A stretch of 23,334 nucleotides of DNA from Gemmatimonadota bacterium (GCA_003131365.1 PKVB01000196.1:12020-35353), one strand, 5' to 3'. Positions 7,809-15,874 are shown, counted from the stretch's first letter. Notes: a model not told the origin generated them from the sequence alone. Program-made: numbers and translations.

Positions 7809-8399
7809 TTACGCCGGGGGGCAATTACCGCCTGGCGCGGGTTGATCGATACGCAGCGCCGCACCCGGCGGAGCGAAATACGTGGCGGTCACCGTCGCCT
7901 CGATACTTCCTTCGTTCTTGGCCAACATCACGTGGCCGGGCGCTGGCACCTCGACGAACGCGGACCCGGCCGGATAATCAGTGCGCGTGCATTTTGGCGC
8001 ATTCCTTCCATTGTTCCAATGCTCGTCGTCGCCGTTCTGGCCACCGTGGTTACCGGCGCGATAGAAAGTGATCGTACCCGTTTTAACGACAACCAGAACG
8101 GGCCCGGGATGCGAATGCCATCCCGAAGTACCTCCGGGCACTACGACGACATTCGAGACCGCAATATCGGTATTGCCTTTTGTCTTGATCTCGACGTCAA
8201 ATCCGGCGGTTGATGAGCGGATGTCGAAAGCTTCGGCGGTACCGCGCGCCACAGCTGTTGAGCCGAAGCCGACCGCGGCTGTGAAGCTCGGCTCGGTGAT
8301 CGATGGGTGCGACGGGTCTCGAGTCGTCGATTGCTCACATGCGACGAATAAGGCCGTTGCAGTGAGGCCGATCAGGGTGAATTGAAGGTGGCGATGCAT
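7809..8399 (-). CDS. Cupin-fold lipoprotein
   Basis: A protein of 196 residues. The N-terminus (HLQFTLIGLTATALFVAC) is a lipoprotein-type signal with Cys21 as the likely lipidated residue; the box FVAC is slightly off consensus. A cupin motif follows: PGGTSGWHSHPGPVLVVVKTG holds the two metal-binding histidines (GWHSH), and the second half shows DYPAGSAFVEVPAPGHVML with a third histidine. Two further cysteines (in PKCTRT and GGNCPP) could form a disulfide outside the cytoplasm. Function is unknown; small secreted cupins of this kind have been found as metal-binding or enzyme-like proteins. GGAG lies 8 bp before the ATG. The gene is divergent from the sigma factor gene and is closed by a strong terminator, so it is probably transcribed alone. 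Confidence 0.85.
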   Translation of the reverse strand: MHRHLQFTLIGLTATALFVACEQSTTRDPSHPSITEPSFTAAVGFGSTAVARGTAEAFDIRSSTAGFDVEIKTKGNTDIAVSNVVVVPGGTSGWHSHPGPVLVVVKTGTITFYRAGNHGGQNGDDEHWNNGRNAPKCTRTDYPAGSAFVEVPAPGHVMLAKNEGSIEATVTATYFAPPGAALRIDQPAPGGNCPPA

Positions 8400-8495
8400 A
8401 GGCGTAGCTCCGGTAAGAAGTGAGGGGGTTCACCCTCTGTAACGAGATCGCTCGGCAAACCGGCTCATCCGCCTTGCTGGTCGTGCCCGAAACCC

Positions 8496-8515
8496 CTATC
8501 GTGGGAAGCCGATAG
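8496..8515. promoter_or_regulatory. Short dyad upstream of the ECF sigma gene
   Basis: ctatcg (8496-8501) and cgatag (8510-8515) form a 6-bp inverted repeat with an 8-nt loop, 15 bp before the sigma factor ATG. It has no T-tail, so a leader hairpin or binding site is more likely than a terminator. A second small dyad (gaggg/ccctc) lies just upstream of the divergent cupin gene. Confidence 0.4.
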
Positions 8516-8530
8516 CGACTGGAAAACCGA

Positions 8531-9106
8531 ATGGCGCCCGACGCATCTGAGGTCACAGGTCTCTTGCAGCAGTGGAGTGCAGGTGACGCAAGCGCGCGCG
8601 ATCGGCTGATTCCGCTGGTTTACGACCGACTGCGCGAGTTGGCGCACCGGCGGCTGAGTGGCAGCGGAGCTGACAGCTCGCTCAACACGACTGCCCTGGT
8701 TCATGAGGCATACATCCGGCTCGTAGGCGCGCCCCGCATCGAGCTGCCCGATCGCGCGCATTTCCTGGCGCTCGCATCGGAGATCATGCGGAATTTGCTC
8801 GTCGACCGTGCCCGCGCGCGTCTCACCGAGAAACGCGGAGCAGGCGTGAGACCGTTGGAGCTCGACGAGTTTGGAGAATTCTCGGACGAGAATCTCGAGA
8901 GCTTCGCCGAGCTGGATGATGCGCTTACGCGGCTCGCGCAGCTGAGTCCTCGACAAGGCCGGCTTCTGCAGTATCGATACTTCGGCGGCCTGTCTCTCGA
9001 GGAGAGCGCCGCCGCCGAAGGAGTGTCGCTCGCCACTACCAAGCGCGAGCTCCGCTCCGCCCGCGCGTGGCTGGCGGTCGATCTCAAGGGCGACTCGCTC
9101 CGGTGA
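8531..9106 (+). CDS. ECF-type RNA polymerase sigma factor (TIGR02999-like)
   Basis: A protein of 191 residues. Region sigma2 spans about 8-100 (TTALVHEAYIRLVG at 53-66, FLALASEIMRNLLVDRARARL at 78-98) and sigma4 about 125-182 (LSPRQGRLLQYRYFGGLSLEESA, then the helix-turn-helix EGVSLATTKRELRSARAWL). This matches the ECF subfamily common in Acidobacteria, Planctomycetes and Gemmatimonadota, which often neighbours Ser/Thr kinases. It should direct RNA polymerase to a small regulon. Its TGA overlaps the GTG start of the kinase, so translation is coupled. No anti-sigma factor is present, and control by the kinase is the likely mode. The ribosome site is weak (TGGAAA). Confidence 0.93.
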   Translation: MAPDASEVTGLLQQWSAGDASARDRLIPLVYDRLRELAHRRLSGSGADSSLNTTALVHEAYIRLVGAPRIELPDRAHFLALASEIMRNLLVDRARARLTEKRGAGVRPLELDEFGEFSDENLESFAELDDALTRLAQLSPRQGRLLQYRYFGGLSLEESAAAEGVSLATTKRELRSARAWLAVDLKGDSLR

Positions 9107-11715
9107 ACGCGCAGCGCTGGCAGGAAATACGGGCGGGTTTCGACGAAATCGTCGATCTCGATCCGGGCGCGCGCGCGGGCCGTCTGGCGGCGCTCGCCGA
9201 CAGCGATCCCGAGCTTCACCGGGCGCTGGAGCTGTTGTTGAAGGCCGACGCCGAGGCAACCGGCAATCCCGGAGCGCCAGCCGGCCGTTTCCTACCCGGC
9301 TATGACCACGAGCCGGACCCGCTTGGAATCGCGGGCCGCACCATCTCGCATTTTGACGTACGCGAGGTGCTCGGCGCCGGAGGGATGGGCGTCGTCTATC
9401 GCGCCCACGATAAGCAGCTGGGTCGGGCGGTTGCACTGAAGTTTCTGCTGCCTCACTACAACCTCGACGCATCCGCCAAAGCGCGGTTTCTACGGGAAGC
9501 TCACGCGGCCGCCGCGCTCGATCATCCCAATCTCTGTACCGTCCACGAAGTCGGTACGACCGAGCGGGGATGGCTCTTCCTGGCGATGTCGCTGTACGAA
9601 GGAGAGACTCTTCGAGCCCGCTTGAAGCGCGACGCCTGCCTGCCAGTCAGCGAGTGCCTGGAGATCGCGCGACAGATCGCTGAAGGGTTGCAGGCCGCGC
9701 ACGCCGCTGGAGTCGTGCATCGCGACCTGAAACCCGGCAACGTCATGCTGCTGCCGGACGGAGCGGTGAGGATCCTGGACTTTGGCCTGGCAAAAGCGCG
9801 CGATCAGAGTATCAGCGAAACCGGTGCGCATTTCGGGACCGTGTCTTACATGTCGCCGGAACAGGTTCGGGGCGACAAAGTCGACGGGCGGGCAGACCTA
9901 TGGGCGCTTGGCGTGCTCATGTACGAGATGCTCACCGGACGAAAGCCATTCAATGGAGATGAAGAGGTCGCTGTTGCGCTCGCGATCCTGCACGACGAGC
10001 CGCCGTTACCCTCGACGTATCGGAGCGAAATCTCCGCGGCACTCGAGAGTCTCGTGCTGCGGCTGTTGCGTAAGGATCCAGGCAGGCGGTACCCGAGCGC
10101 GGAATTACTGCTGCGCGACCTGGCTCGAGCTCGGACTCTCGCCAGCGGACGAATCGGAATGATGCTGACCCGGTGGCGACGCGCGAGGCGCGCGGTTGCT
10201 GATTCCCTGCGGCGGGAGCGAACAGGCGCGCTGTTCGCCGCGACCGGTATAGCGGCGCTCGTGCTCGCCTATCTCGCGGTTCATTTCGCTCACGCTTCAA
10301 TCACTCGGACGCCAACGAAAGCCTCCGAGCCTTCCACTGTCTCGATCGCCGTCGTGCCGTTCGCGAATGCCGGTGGCGACTCCACAAACCTTCCGTTCAG
10401 CGACGGATTCGCCGACGAGCTGACGACGGCGCTTGGCAAGGTGAAAGGCATGAGCGTGATGTCGCGCACTTCGGCCTTCAGCCTCAGGCGAAAAGGCCTC
10501 GATGCCCGCGAAATCGGCAATCAGCTTCACGTCCAGTACGTGGTAGATGGGAGCGTGACGAGAATAGGCGACCGCCGGCGAGTGGGGGCGCGTCTGATCG
10601 AAGTGGCGACTGGAAAGGAAGTATGGTCGGACGTCTTCGATCACAACGCGTTGACGGATGACGTGTTCACCATCGAGGATTCTGTCACCCGATCGATCGT
10701 CCATCAGGTGCTCCCGCGCATCTCGTCGGTGACCATTGCTTCGGCGAAGCGGCCGACCGAGAACCGAGAGGCCCACGAGCTGTATCTCCAGGGTCGCTAC
10801 TTCTTCGAGAGGCGCGATTCGACAGGGCTCAGGAAAGCACAAGGGTATTTTCGGCAGGCGATCGCGACCGACACCTCTTACGCGCTTGCTTACACCGGGC
10901 TGGCGGATGCTTACGCGCTGCAGGCGAATTTCGGTTTCTCGCTTCCAGGTCCGACTTTCCGCACGGCGAAGCGATATGCAGCGCTTGCACTCGCGCACGA
11001 CAGCACGCTGGTGGAAGTACACGTCTCACTGGCCTTTATCGCGCTGTTTCACGACTGGGATTGGCCGACGGCGGCGCGCGAATTCGACACAGCGCTGAGG
11101 TTGAATGAGCGTTACGCTCCCATACACCTATATCGCGCGTGGTATTTCCTGGTAACCGACAGCAGCGACGCGGCGATCGGTGAGCTTCGTCGCGCGGTCG
11201 AACTGGATCCGTTTTCTGGTCTGAACAACACTCGCCTCGTTACCATCCTGTTCTATACCGGGCATTATCCCGAGGCGCTCGCACAGGCGCGCAAAGTGTT
11301 CGAGCGCGACCCGAATTTCGTGGGAGTGCGTCAGGAGCTCGCGCGCGTCTACATCAATCTCGGCCGCTGCCCCGAAGCCCTCGCGACGCTACAGCACTCT
11401 GCGGATCAACCTCTCACTCTGCTGCGTGGTGTGCGCGGGTACACCTACGCAAAATGCGGCCGTCGAGCGGAGGCGCGGGCAGAGCTGAATCGCCTGCTTG
11501 GTCTCGCCCGAGCGGGAGAGTACGTGTCACACTATTCGCTGGCGGTAATCCAGGCGGGTCTCGGAGATGATGACCAGGCGATCTCTGAGCTGGAGAAAGC
11601 GTACGTCGAGCGTGCCCCAGCCCTATTCGTCATGAAACTGGAGCCGGCGTTCGCCCGGCTACACTCCGATCCACGCTTCATCGCGGTAGCCCGCAAGGTT
11701 GGCCTCACCATCTGA
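9103..11715 (+). CDS. Receptor-like Ser/Thr protein kinase with TolB-like and TPR extracytoplasmic region
   Basis: A protein of 870 residues starting at GTG 9103, whose bases overlap the sigma stop (GTGA); the N-terminus NAQRWQEIRAGFDEI is typical for this class. The kinase domain spans about 85-345: glycine loop GAGGMG (91-96), catalytic Lys113 (VALKFL), Glu132, HRDLKPGN (206-213), DFG (226-228) and SPEQ with DLWALGVLMYEMLTG. All key residues are present, so it should be active. One transmembrane helix lies at about 375-395. Outside the membrane, residues about 414-520 resemble the TolB/adenylate-cyclase-associated fold (SIAVVPFAN, YVVDGSV, VGARLIEVATGKEVW), and 558-868 hold TPR-like repeats (ELYLQGRYFFERR, YALAYTGLADAYALQ). 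The TPR half probably senses a ligand or partner and the kinase probably acts on the sigma factor; both are inferences. Confidence 0.93.
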   Translation: MNAQRWQEIRAGFDEIVDLDPGARAGRLAALADSDPELHRALELLLKADAEATGNPGAPAGRFLPGYDHEPDPLGIAGRTISHFDVREVLGAGGMGVVYRAHDKQLGRAVALKFLLPHYNLDASAKARFLREAHAAAALDHPNLCTVHEVGTTERGWLFLAMSLYEGETLRARLKRDACLPVSECLEIARQIAEGLQAAHAAGVVHRDLKPGNVMLLPDGAVRILDFGLAKARDQSISETGAHFGTVSYMSPEQVRGDKVDGRADLWALGVLMYEMLTGRKPFNGDEEVAVALAILHDEPPLPSTYRSEISAALESLVLRLLRKDPGRRYPSAELLLRDLARARTLASGRIGMMLTRWRRARRAVADSLRRERTGALFAATGIAALVLAYLAVHFAHASITRTPTKASEPSTVSIAVVPFANAGGDSTNLPFSDGFADELTTALGKVKGMSVMSRTSAFSLRRKGLDAREIGNQLHVQYVVDGSVTRIGDRRRVGARLIEVATGKEVWSDVFDHNALTDDVFTIEDSVTRSIVHQVLPRISSVTIASAKRPTENREAHELYLQGRYFFERRDSTGLRKAQGYFRQAIATDTSYALAYTGLADAYALQANFGFSLPGPTFRTAKRYAALALAHDSTLVEVHVSLAFIALFHDWDWPTAAREFDTALRLNERYAPIHLYRAWYFLVTDSSDAAIGELRRAVELDPFSGLNNTRLVTILFYTGHYPEALAQARKVFERDPNFVGVRQELARVYINLGRCPEALATLQHSADQPLTLLRGVRGYTYAKCGRRAEARAELNRLLGLARAGEYVSHYSLAVIQAGLGDDDQAISELEKAYVERAPALFVMKLEPAFARLHSDPRFIAVARKVGLTI

Positions 11716-11871
11716 GTCCGCCACCCGTATCCAACAATTTCATGGCGGCCTTCGGTAGGATGGGTTCGCTAATCTGTGTGCAAATCCACGGCTCGGCCAG
11801 CGAAGAGGCGTGACAATAGTATCCTGGCGTGTTTCTTTTCGTAGTGTGCATAGCCTTTAGTGGAAACTCGC

Positions 11872-11985
11872 ATGGAAATGCCGGCGCCACAAATTGTTAG
11901 GGAACCGCTCGCGCGCTCGGAGCTGGTGATGATCGCATCGGAACAGTTCGGAGATATGGTGAAAGCCGTTGTCGACATCGAATAG
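11872..11985 (+). pseudogene. Truncated DUF5674-like N-terminal fragment
   Basis: An open frame of 37 codons, preceded by GGAA at 6 bp and ended by TAG. Its middle and end (REPLARSELVMIASEQFGD then MVKAVVDIE) match what I recall as the first third of DUF5674 proteins, which are normally about 110-120 residues long and continue with a GELHADEE-like segment. That continuation is missing here. The stop overlaps the GTG of the next gene (TAGTG). Either the gene lost its distal part by deletion, or the short frame is kept as a leader for the next gene. No known function for the family. The 156 bp between the kinase stop and this frame show nothing recognisable. Confidence 0.6.
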
Positions 11986-12338
11986 TGGAGACTTCGCCGA
12001 GGGGCCACGCCGATCTCGCCGCGGGGCGGTGGGCGTCGTTAAGCCTGGTCGAGCAGCTCGCTAACATTGGAAGCGAGGTGGACCGCGCGATCAATGCGCA
12101 CGAGGCCGGCCGCATCGACCGACGTGACGCGGCCGTGAACCGTGGCCTCGAGCTGTTCGATCTCACGGCGGCAGATCAGCGCTGGCGAGGATCGCGGCGC
12201 CGGGAGGTGCTAAGAGCCAGGGAAGAATTCTGCGCACTCTTCTGGGGCGACCACGAGCAGCCCGGCGCGGCCGCCTCACTCAGCCGGTATTTTCTCCACT
12301 TCGCTGTCGCGGCGCGGCGCGCCTCCGGCCGCGACTGA
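11985..12338 (+). CDS. Small conserved protein of unknown function
   Basis: A soluble protein of 117 residues, mostly helical, with no signal peptide. The block RWASLSLVEQLANIGSEVDRAINAH, then RGLELFDLTAADQRW, then REVLRAREEFCALFWGD and SRYFLHFAVAARR matches a small conserved family that I recognise from many bacteria, often described only as hypothetical and, as I recall, often beside DUF5674. The GTG start at 11985 overlaps the stop of the preceding short frame by one base, pointing to translational coupling. A later start is possible, since the first 14 residues (ETSPRGHADLAAG) are not part of the conserved block. It is convergent with the DUF3237 genes, 48 bp away. Confidence 0.75.
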   Translation: METSPRGHADLAAGRWASLSLVEQLANIGSEVDRAINAHEAGRIDRRDAAVNRGLELFDLTAADQRWRGSRRREVLRAREEFCALFWGDHEQPGAAASLSRYFLHFAVAARRASGRD

Positions 12339-12386
12339 TTGATAGTGCTCTGGTGTGATGCCGGGTATGCGCGCAACCGCATGTCA

Positions 12387-12875
12387 TCACAGGATCTCGT
12401 CGATCCTATGCACTGCTCCGTCGGGGCGAGTTTCGCCAAACCCGACGGTGACGATGCGATTCAGAAATGCGTATCCGTCCGCCGAGGTCTCGAACCTCGG
12501 CACCGTTCGAAAGTAGTAACGCGCGGGATCGACAACCTCTCCACGGCTAAACGCGGTGATCACATCCGGCGGGCCGTGACGCAGCCCCTGAAAGGTCATA
12601 TAGATCAACGCATGATCGTCTGTCTCCAGAGTGATGCGCAGGTCCAGCTCCAGGACGCCGTCGGAGCGCAGCAACAGCCAATCACCTCCTCCCGGCAGAA
12701 TTTTCCCGCGAAGCCGCGGGCCTTCGAAGTCGCCTCCCGCGACCGGCACGAAGGTACGAACGCCATAGGGAACCGCACCAAGCTTTTGCAGAGGAGCGGC
12801 GATGACACTGACCGTCATGAGTGGTCGCGAGGTTATCTCGGCGGGTCGCTTGCCTTCGTCTTCGAAAGTGGGCAC
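12387..12875 (-). CDS. DUF3237 family protein, copy 2 of a tandem pair
   Basis: A cytoplasmic protein of up to 162 residues. It carries the DUF3237 pattern (FEGPRLRGKILPGGGDWLL, LELDLRITLETDD, GLRHGPP, YYFRTVPRFETSA, YAFLNRI). The family adopts a small beta-barrel and has no settled function. It lies 2 bp after its paralogue and is about two-thirds identical to it by eye. The start is uncertain. GTG 12875 gives a 13-residue unmatched N-terminus; the ATG of the paralogue corresponds here to ATA (EITSRPLM against MTSRLLM), and the next in-frame ATG is at 12818. Neither has a convincing ribosome site, so coupling to the upstream gene is likely. Confidence 0.85.
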   Translation of the reverse strand: MPTFEDEGKRPAEITSRPLMTVSVIAAPLQKLGAVPYGVRTFVPVAGGDFEGPRLRGKILPGGGDWLLLRSDGVLELDLRITLETDDHALIYMTFQGLRHGPPDVITAFSRGEVVDPARYYFRTVPRFETSADGYAFLNRIVTVGFGETRPDGAVHRIDEIL

Positions 12876-12877
12876 GG

Positions 12878-13324
12878 CTAGAGGATCTCGTTGATCGTGT
12901 AAATCGGCCCAGTCGCGTGGCGATCGCCGGAGGCGATAGCGATCAATCGGTTCAGGAACGCATACTGCGGCGCGCTCGTTTCGAACCGGGGCGCGGTCCG
13001 GAAGTAGTACTTGGACGGATCGACGGACTCGCCTCGCGCGATCGCCGCCAATACTTCAGGCGGGCCATGACGGAGCCCGAAGGACATCATGCTGATCAAG
13101 GCGCCGTCGTCGGTCTCCAGCGTGATTCGCAGATCGAGCTCGAGAACGGCGTCGGACCGCGTGAGGAGCCAGTCACCTCCGCCCAAAACCTTGCCGCGCA
13201 GGCGAGGGCCTTCGAAGGTACCGCTCGTGATGGGCGCTATGACGCGCGTTCCGTGAGGCACCGCGCCGAGTTTTTGAGGCGACGCGACGAAAACCTGAAG
13301 CATCATCAGCAGGCGTGACGTCAT
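12878..13324 (-). CDS. DUF3237 family protein, copy 1 of a tandem pair
   Basis: A protein of 148 residues with the full DUF3237 pattern (SPQKLGAVPHGTR, FEGPRLRGKVL, GGGDWLL, LELDLRITLETDD, GLRHGPP, KYYFRTAPRFETSA, YAFLNRL, INEIL at the end). Compared with its neighbour it lacks one residue in the LPGGGDW turn. The size equals that of the family. It follows the small lipoprotein gene by 48 bp on the same strand, so it may belong to a four-gene cluster with the S10 peptidase. The ATG at 13324 has no Shine-Dalgarno; a dyad with ACGTA arms sits directly before it. ATG codons at residues 7 and 8 are alternatives. Confidence 0.88.
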   Translation of the reverse strand: MTSRLLMMLQVFVASPQKLGAVPHGTRVIAPITSGTFEGPRLRGKVLGGGDWLLTRSDAVLELDLRITLETDDGALISMMSFGLRHGPPEVLAAIARGESVDPSKYYFRTAPRFETSAPQYAFLNRLIAIASGDRHATGPIYTINEIL

Positions 13325-13340
13325 ACGTAGAGGGATACGT
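13325..13340. promoter_or_regulatory. Dyad next to the DUF3237 start
   Basis: acgta (13325-13329) and tacgt (13336-13340) form a perfect 5-bp dyad around gaggga, touching the start codon of the first DUF3237 gene. It could be an operator or simply chance. Confidence 0.25.
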
Positions 13341-13372
13341 TACCGAAGGGGAAATTGAAAACGTGACATGGG

Positions 13373-13963
13373 TCATCGTGGCGGCGGACTGCGGGGCGCC
13401 TCCGGATACTGCTTGAGCAGCTCCGCGAGTGGTTGAATTCCATATACCGCCCGCTCGGCATCTGTCGTATTGCGGTCGATCGGCGCCAGCTCCTCTTGCC
13501 CCGTTTTCTGATTGATGAAGCGATTGGTTCCATACTTCTGGTAACCCGCCGTCATGCTGAGATAGCGATCGATAGTTTGCGCGACGAGTTGGCGCGCCTC
13601 CTTATTGCCGCGCTCGAAGGCTGCCTTGGCCAGAAAGTGCGCGAGCAGATAGTCGTGCGGACTCTTGGCAACGAGCCGCTCGTTACGAAAAGTCATCGGA
13701 GAATGGTCGAGGACGAGCGCGGCGTTGAATTGATCCTCCGGCGTACGCACGTGCCCGCTACCGATCTCTTTCAGCACGAGCTGGATGCGGTCTTCGTCCG
13801 AGCGGGCGACGGAATCACCGGTCCGCGACGCTTGATCCTCTTTCATGAGCTGCGCAAGCAACCCGTTCTGCGCGGTTGTGACTGAGCCCGTCGTTGCACA
13901 ACCCGCATTCCATAGGATCGCTCCTGCCACTAAGGCGGCAAAGGATCCGGATCGCAAAAACAT
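13373..13963 (-). CDS. Small putative lipoprotein of unknown function
   Basis: A protein of 196 residues. The start at 13963 is well supported: AGGAG lies 7 bp upstream, and the N-terminus (FLRSGSFAALVAGAILWNAGC) is a signal sequence ending at Cys22, the likely lipidation site. The mature part is helical and hydrophilic, with DYLLAHFLAKAAFERGNKEA, LVAQTIDRYLSM, KYGTNRFINQKTG and ERAVYGIQPLAELLKQYP. It resembles small secreted proteins of the DUF6624 kind, but I am not certain. It follows the S10 peptidase gene by 43 bp on the same strand and is probably co-transcribed with it. A longer frame upstream exists only because it runs through the S10 gene in another frame. Confidence 0.75.
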   Translation of the reverse strand: MFLRSGSFAALVAGAILWNAGCATTGSVTTAQNGLLAQLMKEDQASRTGDSVARSDEDRIQLVLKEIGSGHVRTPEDQFNAALVLDHSPMTFRNERLVAKSPHDYLLAHFLAKAAFERGNKEARQLVAQTIDRYLSMTAGYQKYGTNRFINQKTGQEELAPIDRNTTDAERAVYGIQPLAELLKQYPEAPRSPPPR

Positions 13964-14006
13964 TTCGTATCTCCTGGAGGGTAGCAGCAGGTCTCCGAAA
14001 GCAAGG

Positions 14007-15587
14007 TCAATCCGTGAGGTTCCGCGGGTGCTCCGTAGATGTGATGAACCTTGCGATGTCCGCCTTGAGCTGGGTTGCCGATTCCTGATTGAGGTAGGCC
14101 ATGTGCCCGCTCTTGTAGTACCTGAAATCGACGCGATCGTGATACGTCTGATCGTATCCCAGATGTCTGAAGGTGTACTCGGCGTTGGCGAATGGTGTCG
14201 CCATGTCGTAGTAGCCGGCACCGACCATCACGTGCAGATACGGGTCCTTCGCCATCGCCGTGCGCAGCGACTCCGTCTCACTCGGATAGCCGGCGCCCAG
14301 ATTTCCTGCGCCGCCGAGGTCCGAGTAGTCCCAGCGTCCGGCATGACCGCCCATGTAGTACTGGAGATCAGTCGTGTAGTCGAGATCGTTGTGCAGATAG
14401 CGCATGAAGGCGGACATGAACGCGCCGGCGGGCGCGACGTCGGACGGATCGTAATCCTGACGCGTGCTGGCGGCGTTGCCATTGAGGCCGATCATGCGGC
14501 TGTCGTAACGACCGACGGTCTCGCGCTCGCCGCGCAGCAGCTCGGTGCGGTAGATGCCGGGGTCGATGCGGAGATTGGTGTTGAGCACGAATTGCTGGGA
14601 CACGCCGGTGAGCCGCGCTACCTGCTGGGCGACCGTGACGCGCTCCGCCTGGGACAGCATGTTGCCCCTGGCCAGGGCGGTGAGGTAGTTGCCGAACGCG
14701 TAGTCGCGCGCCTGCTGCGTAACCTGCTCCAGTGTCAGACCCTGGAGGTCGGCGGGCAGCTTCTTGTGGTACCACGCCGTCGCGGCGTACGTCGGGAGGA
14801 AGCACACGAACGCCATGTCGTTCGACGGCGCCGGTCGAATGTTCTGAAAGTCGAGCACCGTGCCGAGTAGCATGATGCCATTCAGCTCGATGCCTTCCCT
14901 GCTCTGCAGCTCCGCCGCGAGTCCGGCCGAGCGAAACGTGCCATAGCTCTCACCAAAAAGATATTTGGGCGATCCCCAGCGATCGTACTTGTCGAGATAA
15001 CCGCGAATGAACTGCCCGAACATCTTGATGTCGTTGTTGGCGCCCGTGAACTCGGATGCCTTCACTCCCGGGGCGGGACGCGAGTAGCCCGTCATCATGG
15101 CATCGACCTGAACGAGATCGGTGACGTCGAGCGGTGAGTACGGATTGTCGACCAGATTATAGGGCGGAGCCGGTTGGAGACCGTTCGGGCCCATCTCCGG
15201 GTGGCGCGGACTCATGAGTCCCATGCTCAGCCAGATCGACGCCGAGCCTGGGCCACCGTTGAAGAAGAATGTGATCGGCCGCGTGGCCGCGTTCTCCTTG
15301 TCGCGGCTGTACGAAATGTAGAAGACCGACCCTCTCGGCTTTCCGGCATCATCGCGAATGACCATGGTTCCGGCGCGCGCGGTATAGGGAATGGCCTTGC
15401 CGTCGATCGTGACGGTGTGCTCGGTGGTGGTGATGCGTTCGGTAGCCGGAACGCCGATGGAATCTCTGCCAGCTCCAGTCGAGTCGGGTTGCCCGCGTGG
15501 TACGACAGCGGTCGGCCGCTGTGCCGTGGCGGTCCCAAGGGCTAAACACGAGAGAGCGGCAGCGAGCAAGAGCAGACGTCCACGCAT
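14007..15587 (-). CDS. Secreted S10-family serine carboxypeptidase-like peptidase
   Basis: A protein of 526 residues with a signal peptide (RGRLLLLAAALSCLALGTATA then Q). ATG 15587 has GGAG 8 bp upstream. It is an alpha/beta-hydrolase-fold peptidase of family S10: oxyanion segment FFFNGGPGSAS, nucleophile Ser214 in FGESYGT, acid Asp461 in AGYYDMATPF, and His495 in YKSGHMAY. S10 enzymes remove C-terminal residues from peptides, often at acidic pH; the bacterial homologues are periplasmic or secreted and their substrates are mostly unknown. It is the first gene of a same-strand cluster (peptidase, lipoprotein, two DUF3237). Two nested dyads lie in the space upstream. Confidence 0.93.
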   Translation of the reverse strand: MRGRLLLLAAALSCLALGTATAQRPTAVVPRGQPDSTGAGRDSIGVPATERITTTEHTVTIDGKAIPYTARAGTMVIRDDAGKPRGSVFYISYSRDKENAATRPITFFFNGGPGSASIWLSMGLMSPRHPEMGPNGLQPAPPYNLVDNPYSPLDVTDLVQVDAMMTGYSRPAPGVKASEFTGANNDIKMFGQFIRGYLDKYDRWGSPKYLFGESYGTFRSAGLAAELQSREGIELNGIMLLGTVLDFQNIRPAPSNDMAFVCFLPTYAATAWYHKKLPADLQGLTLEQVTQQARDYAFGNYLTALARGNMLSQAERVTVAQQVARLTGVSQQFVLNTNLRIDPGIYRTELLRGERETVGRYDSRMIGLNGNAASTRQDYDPSDVAPAGAFMSAFMRYLHNDLDYTTDLQYYMGGHAGRWDYSDLGGAGNLGAGYPSETESLRTAMAKDPYLHVMVGAGYYDMATPFANAEYTFRHLGYDQTYHDRVDFRYYKSGHMAYLNQESATQLKADIARFITSTEHPRNLTD

Positions 15588-15607
15588 GACGGGTTCTCCA
15601 TGAGAAG

Positions 15608-15641
15608 CCTCGGAGACGCGCACGCGTGCGAGCCGCCGAGG
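15608..15641. promoter_or_regulatory. Nested dyad in the S10 leader
   Basis: An outer inverted repeat (cctcgg 15608-15613, ccgagg 15636-15641) encloses a perfect 12-bp palindrome, cgcacgcgtgcg (15619-15630). It lies about 20 bp upstream of the S10 start codon, just before its ribosome site, where a hairpin or bound protein could affect expression. Confidence 0.5.
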
Positions 15642-15668
15642 TTGATTCGGAAAGGAAGGATGATGTCG

Positions 15669-15695
15669 CCGAGACATTCGATCGTATGGTCTCGG
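15669..15695. promoter_or_regulatory. Second dyad upstream of S10
   Basis: ccgagac (15669-15675) and gtctcgg (15689-15695) form perfect 7-bp arms around 13 nt. The arms share ccgag with the nested dyad nearer to the gene. A possible -10 (TTATAT on the minus strand, near 15710) lies just upstream. The rest of the 287-bp space to the DUF4386 stop shows no gene. Confidence 0.4.
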
Positions 15696-15874
15696 AGCGT
15701 CATTCGCAATATAACAAGCGCTCGTCCAGCCTATTCGAGCCTCAAACTGAATACCGAGCCGTAGGTTCTGGTTTGTCGCGCCGGTCAGTCGGAGGGGATC
15801 CTGCCTCGGCAACGACGGTCGCTCTGTCGCAGCCCCGAACAGCGCTCCCGCGCGAAGACCTCAAATGCGATGCC

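Noticed and set aside
8450..8525. A GGCAAACC motif and hairpin upstream of the sigma gene, resembling a c-di-GMP riboswitch
   Set aside because: The matching second half (CGCAAAGC) and the expected stems are absent.
8465..9472. A 335-codon frame (-) opposite the sigma and kinase genes
   Set aside because: Low-complexity Arg/Pro-rich product, antisense to two well-recognised genes.
13845..14870. A 341-codon frame (+) opposite the S10 peptidase gene
   Set aside because: Antisense shadow of a gene with an intact catalytic triad; no domain recognised.
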